Assembly (NCBI GenBank): GCA_020631405.1
Contig: JAHDHH010000026.1
Coordinates: forward strand, 1-53,117
Length of the DNA: 53,117 nt
Direction: 5' to 3'
Source: Saprospiraceae bacterium
GTDB lineage: Bacteria > Bacteroidota > Bacteroidia > Chitinophagales > Saprospiraceae
Shown here: positions 24,901 to 31,800 of the stretch, one piece after another
Position numbering within the stretch: the stretch's first letter is position 1
How the letters are laid out: the number at the start of each line of letters is the position of its first letter
Program-made: the position numbers and the translations under genes
Notes under the pieces: generated by a model
What the model was told of the DNA's origin: nothing
What the model saw: only the letters and a program-made list of their open reading frames with translations
The model's database searches: none

Positions 24901-25443
24901 TACAACATCATCAGTAGTGCTAAATAAAGGTGGATTATCTGCAGCTTCACCATATACGGTGTAAGCTGCTGAACCAACACTATTTGACGATGCAGTGAAT
25001 TGAATATAAGCATCAGTTATGGTTGCACCAGCTGGAATTGTCCAACCGCCCCAATTCATTGCAGTGACATTTGCATTTCTACCTTGAACACCAAGGTCTA
25101 AATCAGTCACTGCAGGATCACCACAAATTTGTAGGTTTCCTCCATTGGCCCATTGCTCTGCATCTCCTTCGCAAGAACTGACTGTTTGACACTCTGTCAC
25201 TTCTGTAGGCATCATCATCGCAGCTGCTGTGCTAGATGCCACGTATGTGTCAGTGCTAACAACAGTTTTGTTTTGAGTCGACTCTACTAAAGAAGATGAA
25301 TTTTCTTTTTGCAGGTTAAAGGGATTAGTAAATAACAAAGCTGTCACTGCAATTGAGCAAATTGCAAAAACAGTTGTTTTTGATTTTAAATGAGAAAGCG
25401 CATTACCTTTTTTAGTGTTGCGAACAGTACTTTCAGAATGCAT
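6925..25443 (-). CDS. Giant T9SS-secreted surface protein, 6172 aa, with DUF11 stalk
   Basis: One uninterrupted frame. Residues 1-50 hold a long-n-region signal sequence (hydrophobic core about 25-42). A Cys-rich head runs to about 2350. It opens with a beta-sandwich segment at about 95-265 that weakly resembles DNRLRE/CBM-type modules. The stalk starts with three EF-hand-tagged DUF11-like units (about 2350-2810). Sixteen DUF11 units follow (about 2815-5495), most starting FDLALxK and containing NQGN, joined by Asp-rich linkers such as DEDDHDPE. Four SdrD_B modules come next (about 5500-5970; first one GDTVWKDLNGDGVQD), then an FN3-like module (about 5976-6080) and a Por-secretion-tail/T9SS sorting domain (about 6084-6172; QIYPNP and final KKLIVIEQ). 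At roughly 0.65 MDa it is probably an adhesin or extracellular fibre, with calcium bound at the Asp clusters. The ligand is unknown. Its paralogue lies immediately upstream. Confidence 0.93.
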   Translation of the reverse strand: MHSESTVRNTKKGNALSHLKSKTTVFAICSIAVTALLFTNPFNLQKENSSSLVESTQNKTVVSTDTYVASSTAAAMMMPTEVTECQTVSSCEGDAEQWANGGNLQICGDPAVTDLDLGVQGRNANVTAMNWGGWTIPAGATITDAYIQFTASSNSVGSAAYTVYGEAADNPPLFSTTDDVVSRTATSSSVSWTPGTWTAGDSGTAQKTPDLTAIIQEIVDRPGYATGNNIVLAIDGKGSRQAVDYGNDPAAAPELCITYEIPAEPSVYCTECPGMTIASLDGVPNYPSVDELNVCSTPDTVSLILYNNGECPMNNVQVTINFDTGLAYGGFVEAHNGMGTVGEFDVTDGSNPVFLINTIDSAGIFILNFGMTADCDIDLESETDINFDVVVDFEYDLEAGGVGTCSENITEVGSYGNGIKVPVLNNLSITPEEQSIMTSATPECQTLVISQDGLESKLSDFVLEINGIDYANYSLESVSINGIDATGTLTMDMTNGTAEVVIDGQYFGPNYGPGANSDDIFDVNEDLDIEVCWGVEGCTEEAMFLSYEVYYGCNGKQCGDRSIKEGSIDFTPNFGSTVVASSANIMYGGICGTPMSYDITVMSANTDPMDGLWQDLILKYAACLGNGMTVGSVSVNGTELDASLWSITGSTLELDFSTNTNPAYGLQDLDGGGVMNDLAGGDALTISTVIEIGCSDSMSSCDGDLGCNLSAIEVNGKRNCGQDFQQFGSFTPTVNFFYGEISSTDNTMIIPGYGLPITEVISTTANVWGPGTVGFEYGYEFGFENIEPCANPGGVYLVANIVAAGDRIKHIRYEDGSATYQGMPIAGTTAEYETVDIGGGMLDTIGLNITIPAGDPNASIHDYFFNLEYEGFCAPADYAYLTYKVVEECNGCGDVDPCEIVRSCGDAAVYVIWRGVSCPCIMEGETGEYYRTNYGFADKEMTQQLTRDDVPRADQIRLLPGDTLFRSTEFTINDIDEFKKADQQWLMRFDMNTPSPATPLIGDINNAQFLGWFWYDESTDTRVEIGVPDCMQNYTHSSRDNYIYPSIQLENFGVEGYGLNYGQAAPGGADNNYGFCEDDPNLNPTYPGNIVHYDMQNTSTTDYFTDHSRMTVFWQRPANCGFTGSSVTTRDGLPSQDHVNPCFEEFFQQFPMDNGDKIIVEYQVPMIHNPAFDLQAINGTSFPSAPNLYIDFIGYSWDENSCSSTTIFSDCSQSAPIQEHLPGPVAVSNNVTVADCDTEVEYTFTLENPVPTDLADGELPWFENEYRPYFATEYLQFQFPNNMVYLGDGVIVMPDGSEVTFPPDYIRDEEGNLACIDDNGNTCCVAESTDTLAALKLVDEQYLEGISTPYGYGPDGPNETGDYCDIPQLIHKKGDPFPHLMVGGTEQCTYGVRYSLSSLCPEDIESTDFRLEYQFAEPYIPTLARERQNSYFGNASTATRDYTNTSYRYMFPINPFGEGCSADPLEGCSSYFQKITTDPNASNHTVNPMRQGGYLITSPENFTDNSSNFPPLLPNLSELLIADVAGGNETNVYEVCSEMNGVDMGTHTNVVTSVVVPSSIAFIDAVDPATGMSLPWTLVTQLPESNAYAITMPDLAPGECAEVELVTELLFCPVGLDVETQICLTTTSGCIDPNKAALFSAAGGACDEVGACYEYVAEEAEIQAEWNPNPIGEYPLCETIPMGTVIKNVKLATMTGIGTDWWFPSGIDYVPGSWQVCYPGGPSFTAPCVSIPDPTADPASNSALGRNFEYTDDAIWSGVLPNDPINSDGLPGVASAMDSNFVQFLFEVETVCDEFVSGTQIYFQASGNDPCESIFNTMFVPSNPIIIEGANPADFPQFFVFADPMEANCGVETTLNLTYLNTSPLGETENSMVCMDIETSTFAYVPGSVAWVSPGSHTPTFTETMNGSITHICFDIPDGIGPGQAFQTSFTFTVPEDIECGDQDLGVQVSSEIMNANCMAQGIECSVDVLNSVNPIIELNFLPPVTVEDQNLTVGCGNGDGTVPLCYTAELLNNGDFYQNDIEIAIIRDIDANGQIDDYDEKLVSEMQSVTMTNGSTTILEGCFDIDENLACPVFLMIMQETNCVCDAQDFYYDSIEPDVVDALGNEFALCPMTPFGLENCGDWDYVVTPAAGGTLAENAAGDSLYLTLNEGYGIDSPVVLSVTSQTGGCQPFTFDIELYSLAEFMPGPYDLVEACSVGCTQLDLDIPSEYENSVTVMWSPTDYLDDPTSFTPTMCDPAASITYEVTFFFMTDGGMCEFTGFYPVEVLEQPVSALFDQGSLCNAATATFTAPTGFTNYNWIKVNADGTETPVQVGANGTFEATEEGTYYLEYYNVGDVCNSASEQFTVINCPTFEKTISNITPTANANEYNVFYEITVENTSAFPTEYDLYDEPGFDTDIVIINASYTSDATPSGGLVLPVPATPGWQLADDEPLAANSTHTYTVTYLVQMDLLEQNGPTPGDGMYTQCGQGSGPDNAGPGEALYNNAALDLDNDGTPDAEDSDCGELPYLVLDKATDTIIPLGDNCYDIIYLLTVENIGGATGTYDLTDDPGFDDDFVITAADYTTTAVGNPGSSLAANNQGWILANNQDIEPGIVDSFTLTVTTCIDLEDGAVGDDTYNAACGSTNGGDPTAGEGLFNQAGLDVNDDGVVDQTDEACEDVPYLIVTKTFTSMNVLPDGSADVVFTIEVENIGAIDTIYDLFDFPEYDDDIIINSVAYSSDVPSMGTLPTTPPATPGWVLATDEPIAAGVLHTYTMTVNASVDTNDGVGDDSYSACGANGSGAAAPGEGLFNTASIDYVGDDTVEAQDTACADVIIVDAALAKTVVTSGPFAYGDIVEFQIEVFNQSNIPIQNVLVTDYPGCGYVYSSGSQMWDPAGDYYTTTVEGPIAPDESEIVTISYEVVPCTTMDNAYLNVAEISYMENEDGEDISGDDVDSTPDGDPTNDGGGVVDGDSDNVVDGDGSADPGTDDAAGDEDDADPAQIEIFDLALTKVLDTPPPYAYGDELTFTIEVTNQGNVTATDILITDYIPSGYTYVSGMPAWTPAGDHYEATIPGPLAPGASMPITITLELVMDNSDGTSSYINEAEITSASDEEGNVTEDIDSTPDDDPANDAGGAVDTDSDDVIDGDASGDPDDEVAGTDEDDADPAGIFIVDVALTKVPVTAGPFTYDDVVEFEVEVYNQGSVTLTDVVVTDYLPCGYEFDASSAPTWSYDSAAHTATTTVAGPIAPGATETVSIFVVVVPCSDATGGAYTNTAEVTSMSDDEGNDVTGDDIDSTADDDPTNDGGGVPEGDTDDTVDGDGSGTPGDDTASGDEDDADPAIIDVFDLALIKTVADPGPYAWLDDITYDITVTNQGNVEADNIEITDYFPSCFTLNDAAWTDNMNSTATRTLTVANGGLTAPLAPAESVTVQITLTVGACGTQTQVNYAEISDATDGDGAPQTDADSTPDDTNGNDAGGNPDTDSDDVVDGDGSGTPNDEVAETDEDDHDPEPVLVEVPIWDLALVKTLTLGQPNPVAVGDLVSFDIQVTNQGNQPADNIMITDQLPDCLTLTDSDWSDNGDGTADITLSVANGGLAVPLPPGQSVLVDIVFTVDACASGTLMNWAEISDFTDEFGDPQEDDDSTPDSDPDNDLFTSDDDITQDGLNGGDEDDHDPADITILDPENMVFDLALTKTLSPGQASTVGNGATVSFDITVINQGNLSADNIEVVDYMPDCFMLADMDWTDNGDGTASITLSVANGGLSTPLQPNTQVIVPITVVLMDCAPGDLTNYAEIAGATDSQGNPQDDTDSTPDSDPNNDTEGEDNQTDGDGTDDEDDHDPETITLDDTIPMDFDLALTKVLAPGQVVPVENGDMVNFEIEVFNQGDLTADNIEVVDYIPSCMSLADTDWTDNGNGSASITLSVANGGLDTPLLPGTSVKVEITLSVDACTSGTSVTNWSEIAGATDGAGNPQTDVDSTPDSDPDNDEYMTDNDTTGDGTNDEDDHDPAEVPIGTPEPEEFDLALVKSLAFGQSSTVMPGDLVDYEIFVINQGNVPADNVELVDYIPDCFTLADNDWTDNGDGTASIMVSVANGGLTTPILPGESVAVPLTLEVGACSGTSQTNWAEIAGATDGNGNPQTDVDSTPDSDPNNDNYGEDDQTDGDGIDDEDDHDPEVVTVQDEIEEFFDLALTKTVLPGASNTIPLNTGVTFNINVQNQGTIAADNIEVIDYLPECATLEDVNWTDNLDGTASITLSVANGGLSFPLPPGETVTVPITLDYSDCPTGSHTNWAEIVDATDGNGDPVTDVDSTPDDDQDNDTYGDNDQTDGDGTDDEDDHDPEEIIISPVVDPVFDLALEKRLAPGQSSNVANGDIVVYEITVYNQGNIPADDIEVVDYLPSCQTLVDPNWFYDAGDNTAVRIVSVANGDMAAPLAPGQAVSVTIAMMLDGCAMGPIVNWAEIGSATDSNGNPVTDIDSTPDEDPDNDVYGDDNQLDGDGTDDEDDHDPEQIQIMDPADVPSDFDLALIKIIVPGQLGVFSEGDDVSFRIQVTNQGNVPADNIEIIDYLPECTTLNDPDWTDNGDGTASILLSVANGGLTGLLTPNQSVTVDITIQLGDCPGGEHINWAEISGGTDGAGNPGDDVDSTPDTDPDNDPFDTDNDNTGDGTADEDDHDPELFLVEEVFDLALSKEVTSMGPYAIGDDVTFGINVYNQGNITANNIEVVDYTPAGYSFDPAANAGWTEDVDGTLRYTHTMDLAPNTSVTIPLVLTIQPTSGGANDWTNYAEIAGATDDEGNPRDDVDSNPDDFPDNDNDVQPGDDNDGVVDEDPTQPGQDDEDDHDPAMVEVFDLAQIKQLVTAGPYVYGDVLTYEITVTNQGNVPATNVVINESLPCGLTYLASNDGSWTYDAASHTAQTTITTLINPGFTSVVTIDLELTQCLGDDDGFENISEISSATDDEGNPREDSDGTFDDDPDDETDVTDNEENGNPDDPNNPDEDNHDPETLPVFDLAQIKTLVTPGPYSYGDLLEFEVTVCNQGNVDAFNIEVTDYIPAGYSFDAAASTGWTFTDPDATYQIDNLAADDCVTVSLFMTIEMTTGGEEDWINYTEITSADDDMDPNNTPPVDADSTPGSDTAEENDIQPDGLGDDDLDTVDPNGNQDDHDPAGIEIFDLAQFKQAVTPGPYVYGDMIDYQLTVTNQGSVAAYNVVLADHLPCGLLYMGVNDANGWSYDGSAASITIPGPLAPGETMTRTLTVQVFDCYDDGAFYNVSEISSSDDNQDPNDTPPVDIDSDADNDPNNDGDPTDDEVNGDPNDPNNPDEDDHDPEEIEVFDLALRKLSTFMGVDSIGPFVPGDIVEFHIDVVNQGNVDAYNTEVTDWLNAGFLFDAALNPGWTNTGGLLTHDIDFLAAGDTTQLVLNLEIYIDDNSEFGDWYNEAEISYSEDENGNNTGDGSLVDADSTPDQDPDNDNDLVDGGDEDPVFNGDDNDNELDENPNDPFGEGDDDEDDNDAAEVLVTGEIGDTVWKDLNGDGVQDVGEPGLEGVVVSLYDCAGNLLETTTTDATGYYLFDLLLPGGYQINFDISGLGDDCAFTPQDQGTDDELDSDANIQGWTGCIDLMAGEMNHSVDAGVLPLAKLGDIVWLDCNGNGVQDGGETGIEGIEVEVYNSLGNLVATTFTDASGAYLVDKLYPGQYYVKFNKGKYEAISPNQGGNNALDSDVTDANGDCTTDLITLGAGECNLDDFDAGLYECVQIGELVWLDYNENDLWDPTENGINGLKVELYRFMNGAWTFYDYEYTGHKPGTPSDDGYFKFCVPPGRYYLAFKNPPATLVPAVANFGIMESLDSDVTGMFGSGTTDEIVLRCGEDRCDIGAGFYRMGSIGDHVWMDNNGNGMRESNEPGLANVIVRAIDLYGEELGKATTNQDGEYMIDYLGKNSYYLKFDLPNGYGITTPNMGADEAMDSDVDGSNGPMTTAYYSVLPGTHVPNIDAGVVTSVLSAEWLDIKAENQGNFNEVTWTVQKEENASHYEVERSINATDDFEVIGKVLAENTGGTLYYSYDDYDVETAGVYYYRIRQLDLNDQALVSKIVSVDLSDRNGEKAEHKVQIYPNPVVDEMTLDLELGYDVADLNVNLFDAQGRIVRSNLIVDFDLATGKKLYKVNVKELAKGIYTIKVNLDRKQIVKKLIVIEQ
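8947..17003 (-). repeat. Array of 16 DUF11 units with Asp-rich linkers (6172-aa protein)
   Basis: Units of about 160-185 aa start with a variant of FDLALxK and contain a NQGN-type motif. Each ends in an acidic segment (DSTPDxDPxND..., then DEDDxDP). On the plus strand the linkers appear as recurring words like GGATCATGATCATC spaced about 480-505 bp apart. Units 1-4 and 12-16 carry GPY/GPF openings; units 5-11 carry PGQ-like openings and a DNGDGTASITLSVANGG-type core. Copies are diverged, so the array is old compared with the 1329-bp repeat in the neighbouring gene. Confidence 0.85.
18394..25443 (-). other. Conserved head region of the 6172-aa protein
   Basis: Residues 1 to about 2350 align along their length with the head of the 7912-aa protein. 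Shared landmarks include NGKRNCGQDFQQF, PCEIVRAC/PCEIVRSC, GTHTNVV, HICFDIPDGIGPGQAF-type and VPLCY stretches in the same order. The region is Cys-rich and probably a string of beta-sandwich modules. No enzyme active site was recognised. Confidence 0.7.
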
Positions 25444-25585
25444 TTGATTACATTTTAAATTGAATAAAGCGTGACACTAGCCAATGCTAGAACACAGTAC
25501 TGTTTTTGGTATGTGTGGAATGTGTGTAGTATGGTTAAATGGAAGATAGGACACCTGTTAAAGCGTGACTAACTCCCTTGAACCT

Positions 25586-25593
25586 CAAATGTA
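25586..25593 (-). promoter_or_regulatory. Possible Bacteroidetes -7 element for the 6172-aa gene
   Basis: The minus strand reads TACATTTG, matching TAnnTTTG, in an AT-rich setting and 143 bp upstream of the ATG. No clear TTG -33 element was found at normal spacing. The counterpart gene has a similar element at nearly the same distance (49723-49730), which raises confidence somewhat. Confidence 0.35.
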
Positions 25594-25744
25594 ACATATT
25601 ATGATTAATTCTAATATGTTATTTTGATTATTTTTTATAACTATTTATTAATATAAATAACTGTATGATTTTCAAGTAGTTAACTCGTGTAATTTCAAGT
25701 GGTTTTTTCTTGCTCGTTTAAGTCTCCATACCTTTAAACCACAT

Positions 25745-25813
25745 AAAAAAATCCCCTGACCTGCAATTAATAAAATTGATATACAATTAAATAACTACTG
25801 ACCAGAGGATTTT
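25745..25813 (-). terminator. Intrinsic terminator of the 7912-aa gene
   Basis: Arms AAAATCCCCTGACC (25748-25761) and GACCAGAGGATTTT (25800-25813) pair over 14 bp with G-U pairs around a 38-base AT-rich loop that can itself fold. On the minus strand the stem is followed by T residues, 25 bp past the stop codon. The CCAGAGG arm matches that of the 6870-6900 terminator, as expected for paralogous 3' ends. Confidence 0.75.
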
Positions 25814-25837
25814 GCTCGGTATTTTAAAATACTTTTC

Positions 25838-28800
25838 TTATTGCTCGATAACGATCAATTTCTTCACTACTTGTTTTCTGTCTAGATTCACCTTGATCGT
25901 ATAGATGCCTTTTGCTAGGTCTTTTACATTGACCTTGTATACTTTCTTACCAGGAGTCAAATCAAGATCCATAATCAAGTTAGATCTGACTAATCTTCCT
26001 TGTGCATCAAATAAATTGACTACGAAATCTGTCACATCATATCCTACTTCTACATCCAATGTCAATTCGTCAACAACTGGGTTCGGGTAGATTTGAACTT
26101 GATGTTCGTTTCTAGCTGTATTACCATCAATATCTACACTTACTATCTTAGACACTAACTCTTGATCATTCAAGTCATATTGTCTAACTCTATAATAATA
26201 TACGCCTCCTAAATCTACATCATAATCATCAAATGTGTAGACATGCTTCACACCTGTATTTTCAGCCAGAACCTTACCAATTGACTCAAAATCACTCGTA
26301 TTATCGATAGATCGTTCAACTTCATAGTGACTTGCATTTTCTTCTCTATCTACAACCCATGTCACTTCATTGTAATTACCCTGATGCTCAGCTTTGATAT
26401 CTAGCCATTCTGCAGATAAAACACCTAGGACAACACCTGCATCCACATTCGGCATATGTTCGCCTGGCATTACACTGTAGTAAGCTGTTGTCATAGGACC
26501 ATTTGATCCATCTACATCACTATCCATGGCTTCATCGTTACCCATATTTGGTGTCGTAATACCATAACCATTTGGTAGTTCAAACTTCAAGAAGTATGAG
26601 TTTTTACCTAAATAATCGATCATGTATTCACCATCTTGGTTCGTAGTTGCACTTCCAAGCATTTCACCATGGAGATCATAAGCCCTTACAATAACATCTG
26701 CTAAACCAGGTTCACCATTCTCTCTCATACCGTTACCATTATTATCCATCCAAACGTGATCACCGATACTACCCATCTTATAATAACCCGCTCCAATATC
26801 ACACTTATCTTCTCCACAAACTAATGTCAACTCATCTGTTGTACCAGGTCCAAAAGCACCTGTTACATCACTGTCGACACTTTCATTAATTCCAAAGTTT
26901 TGTACGGCTGGAACTAAAGTCGCTGGCGGATTCAAGAACTTCAAATAGTATCTACCAGGCGGTACGCAGAACTTAAAGTAACCATCATCTGATGGTGTAC
27001 CAGGCTTATGTCCTGAATAAGTATAATCGTAGTAAATCCATTCGTTATTCATGAACTTGTATAATTCTACTTTGATACCATTGATACCGTTTTCTGTTGG
27101 ATCCCAAATGTCATTTTCATTATAATCCAACCATACTAATTCTCCTAATCTGATACACTCGTATAATCCAGCATCAAAATCATCAGTATTACATTCCCCA
27201 GGACCTAGAGTTACTAGGTCTGTCGTACATTCACCATTAGATTCTGTAATATCACTATCTGTAGTATTATTACCACCTTGATTAGGAATAGTCACTTCGT
27301 AGTCGCCTTTGATGAATTTCACATAGTACTGACCTGGATATAGATGCGTCACTAGATAATTACCATTAGCATCTGTTCTAGTCATTTTAACCAATAGACC
27401 TTGTGCATTATACACCTCAACGCGTATTCCTTCGATACCTGCTTCACCATTATCAACACCATCTCCATTACAATCGAGGAATACTCTATCCCCTAATTTC
27501 GCCAATGGCATTAGACCTGCATCAATATGATCATCATCTGTACCATCAGTGCTATCTGATTCGTCAGGATCATAGCAATTAGATGCACCGGTTAAATTAT
27601 CAACATCATCTGCATCGCCATTTGCAGCACATGTACTATTGCCATTAGTAAACACAAAGTTATTCAGTGGTGCATTTGCACTATTATCAAATTCAAACTG
27701 AACATAGTATTGCTTACCAGATTCTAAACAGATTTGTCCACCGTCATTTGGAGATTCTTCTCCAAATAGATACTCACCATTGATTGTGGTTGTTGATGCA
27801 ATCGGTCCACCTGTAGCCACACCATTAGCATCGCATTCAAATAGATTAACTGTGACGTCATCTGTAACTACTGGTTCTCCAGCATCTTGACAGCCATTTG
27901 CATTCAAATCAAAGAATACTCTACCACCCAACTCTTGACATGGATTGATACCGGCGTCTACATGATTATCGTCATCATTATCTGAAGCATCATCATCCTC
28001 AGGATCATAACATCCTGACTGACCATTAGATGGATCAATGTCATCTGCATCGGTAGGATCACCACATACTGTTTCGTTAGTCGAGAACTTATGACCTTGT
28101 AAAGGCGCACCTTCGCTATCATCAAATTCAAAAACAACGTAGTATTCTTTAGTTGGATCTAAACATACATTACCTCCCTCGTCATCACTTGCTGGCCCAA
28201 ACTCATATTCTCCATCATTCGTTGTTATCGAAGATACTGGTGTGCCGTTACCGGCTTGTCCAGCATTGCATTCAAACAATGTTACAGTTACATCTTCCAT
28301 AACCAATGGCTCTCCAACTTCATGACAACCATTATTATTGATATCTAAGAATATCTCACCCATTAAATTTTGACATGGGAAGATACCTGCATCTATATGG
28401 TTATCCTCATCGCCATCATCATCTAAGTCATCATCTCCATTCTCTGGATCGTAACAACCTGATTGGCCTGTCGTCGGATCAATATCATCTGCATCTTCTC
28501 CATTTGCGCATGTCTCTGTATCATGACTTGAGAATTGATAGTACTCATATGGATCTCCGGCCATCTGTGGAATTTCAAACACCACAAAGTATTGCTTCGT
28601 TGGCTCCAAACATACTTGCGCATTCGCATTCGGTGAGTTTGGCCCAAATTCATAAGCACCATCAATCGTCTGTGTTGACGCTACTGGTGTAGCTGTTGCA
28701 GGATCTTGGCCGCATTCAAACACACTTACATTGATTGGGCTATCCACTAAACTCTCTCCATTATCTTGGCAACCATTATTGTTCGTATCTACGAATACCT

Positions 28801-31800
28801 CTCCTGAGATTTCCTCACATGGATTGATACCTGCATCTACGTGGTTGTCGTCATCGTCGTCTGTAGGATCATCATCTTCTGGATCTACACAACTTCCTAA
28901 TCCACTATCTGGATCTATGTCATCAGCATCCGATGCATTAGCACATGTCTCTTCTCCAGTACTGAAGTCTTGACCCTCTAATGGCGCGCCATCTGTACTA
29001 TCAAAGTTGAATTGTACAACATAAGTCTTCGATGGATCTAAGCACACTTGTGCCCCAGTATCTTCAGAATCATGACTGAACTCATACATACCATCATTAA
29101 CCGTTGTACTTGCAACCGCAGGTCCTGAAGGTGTACCATCAGCAGCACATTCAAATATTTCAACTGTTACATCTTCTGTCACTAAACTCTCACCATTGTC
29201 TTGACAACCGTTGTTATTGATATCCCAGAATATCTCTCCTGTCACATCTTGACATGGATAGATGCCTGCGTCGATATCGCCATCTGCATCATCATTCGAT
29301 GGATCATTATCAAAACCGTCATCTTCATTTGGATCGAAACAGCCTGACTGACCTGTAGATGGATCGATATCATCTGACTCATCAGCAACAGCACACATTT
29401 CGCTTCCTAATGAAAACTCCCAGCCATGTAATGACTCACCTTGTGCATTTGGTAAATCAAATTCTACATAGTACGTCTTCGACGGATCTAAACATACTGC
29501 AGCATTTTCATTCACACTTTCAGGTCCAAATTCATATTGTCCTCCTATTGTTTGTGTCGATGCGATACTTGGTCCTGTTGGGTTACCGCTCGCATCACAC
29601 TCATATAAATTCACTGTTACATCTTCTACTACTGGAGTGTCATTGTTGTCTTCACAACCATTGTTATCCATATCGTAGAATACTTCTCCTGCTAAATTCT
29701 GACATGGGAAGATTCCTGCATCTATATGGTTATCCTCATCGCCATCATCATCTAAGTCATCATCTCCATTCTCTGGATCGTAACAACCTGATTGGCCTGT
29801 CGTCGGATCAATATCATCTGCATCTTCTCCATTTGCGCATGTCTCTGTATCATGACTTGAGAATTGATAGTACTCATATGGATCTCCGGCCATCTGTGGA
29901 ATTTCAAACACCACAAAGTATTGCTTCGTTGGCTCCAAACATACTTGCGCATTCGCATTCGGTGAGTTTGGCCCAAATTCATAAGCACCATCAATCGTCT
30001 GTGTTGACGCTACTGGTGTAGCTGTTGCAGGATCTTGGCCGCATTCAAACACACTTACATTGATTGGGCTATCCACTAAACTCTCTCCATTATCTTGGCA
30101 ACCATTATTGTTCGTATCTACGAATACCTCTCCTGAGATTTCCTCACATGGATTGATACCTGCATCTACGTGGTTGTCGTCATCGTCGTCTGTAGGATCA
30201 TCATCTTCTGGATCTACACAACTTCCTAATCCACTATCTGGATCTATGTCATCAGCATCCGATGCATTAGCACATGTCTCTTCTCCAGTACTGAAGTCTT
30301 GACCCTCTAATGGCGCGCCATCTGTACTATCAAAGTTGAATTGTACAACATAAGTCTTCGATGGATCTAAGCACACTTGTGCCCCAGTATCTTCAGAATC
30401 ATGACTGAACTCATACATACCATCATTAACCGTTGTACTTGCAACCGCAGGTCCTGAAGGTGTACCATCAGCAGCACATTCAAATATTTCAACTGTTACA
30501 TCTTCTGTCACTAAACTCTCACCATTGTCTTGACAACCGTTGTTATTGATATCCCAGAATATCTCTCCTGTCACATCTTGACATGGATAGATGCCTGCGT
30601 CGATATCGCCATCTGCATCATCATTCGATGGATCATTATCAAAACCGTCATCTTCATTTGGATCGAAACAGCCTGACTGACCTGTAGATGGATCGATATC
30701 ATCTGACTCATCAGCAACAGCACACATTTCGCTTCCTAATGAAAACTCCCAGCCATGTAATGACTCACCTTGTGCATTTGGTAAATCAAATTCTACATAG
30801 TACGTCTTCGACGGATCTAAACATACTGCAGCATTTTCATTCACACTTTCAGGTCCAAATTCATATTGGCCTCCTATCGTTTGTGTCGATGCGATACTTG
30901 GTCCTGTTGGATTACCGCTTGCATCACACTCATATAAATTCACTGTTACGTCTTCTACTACTGGAGTATCATTGTTGTCTTCACAACCATTGTTCTCCAT
31001 ATCGTAGAATACTTCTCCTGCTAAATTCTGACATGGGAAGATACCTGCATCTATATGGTTATCCTCATCGCCATCATCATCTAAGTCATCATCTCCATTC
31101 TCTGGATCGTAACAACCTGATTGGCCTGTCGTCGGATCAATATCATCTGCATCTTCTCCATTTGCGCATGTCTCTGTATCATGACTTGAGAATTGATAGT
31201 ACTCATATGGATCTCCGGCCATCTGTGGAATTTCAAACACCACAAAGTATTGCTTCGTTGGCTCCAAACATACTTGCGCATTCGCATTCGGTGAGTTTGG
31301 CCCAAATTCATAAGCACCATCAATCGTCTGTGTTGACGCTACTGGTGTAGCTGTTGCAGGATCTTGGCCGCATTCAAACACACTTACATTGATTGGGCTA
31401 TCCACTAAACTCTCTCCATTATCTTGGCAACCATTATTGTTCGTATCTACGAATACCTCTCCTGAGATTTCCTCACATGGATTGATACCTGCATCTACAT
31501 GGTTGTCATCATCGTCGTCAGTCGGATCATCATCCTCTGGATCTACACAACTTCCTAATCCACTATCTGGATCTATGTCATCTGCATCCGAAGCATCAGC
31601 ACATGTCTCTTCTCCAGTACTGAAGTCTTGTCCCTCTAATGGTGCACCATCTGTACTATCAAAGTTGAATTGTACAACATAAGTCTTCGATGGATCTAAG
31701 CACACTTGTGCCCCAGTATCTTCAGAATCATGACTGAACTCATACATACCATCATTAACCGTTGTACTTGCAACCGCAGGTCCTGAAGGTGTACCATCAG

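Larger units (their letters stand above)
25444..25837. other. Intergenic region between the two giant genes
   Basis: This 394-bp AT-rich spacer holds the terminator of the 7912-aa gene (25745-25813) and a possible promoter for the 6172-aa gene (25586-25593). No coding frame worth calling was seen. The two giants are therefore probably separate transcription units. Confidence 0.6.

Noticed and set aside
29359-30021. A 220-codon plus-strand open frame recurring at 1329-bp spacing inside the tandem repeat
   Set aside because: It is a mirror of the repeated minus-strand coding sequence. Its periodicity is explained by the 1329-bp repeat, and its Leu/His-rich composition is typical of antisense Asp-rich coding DNA.
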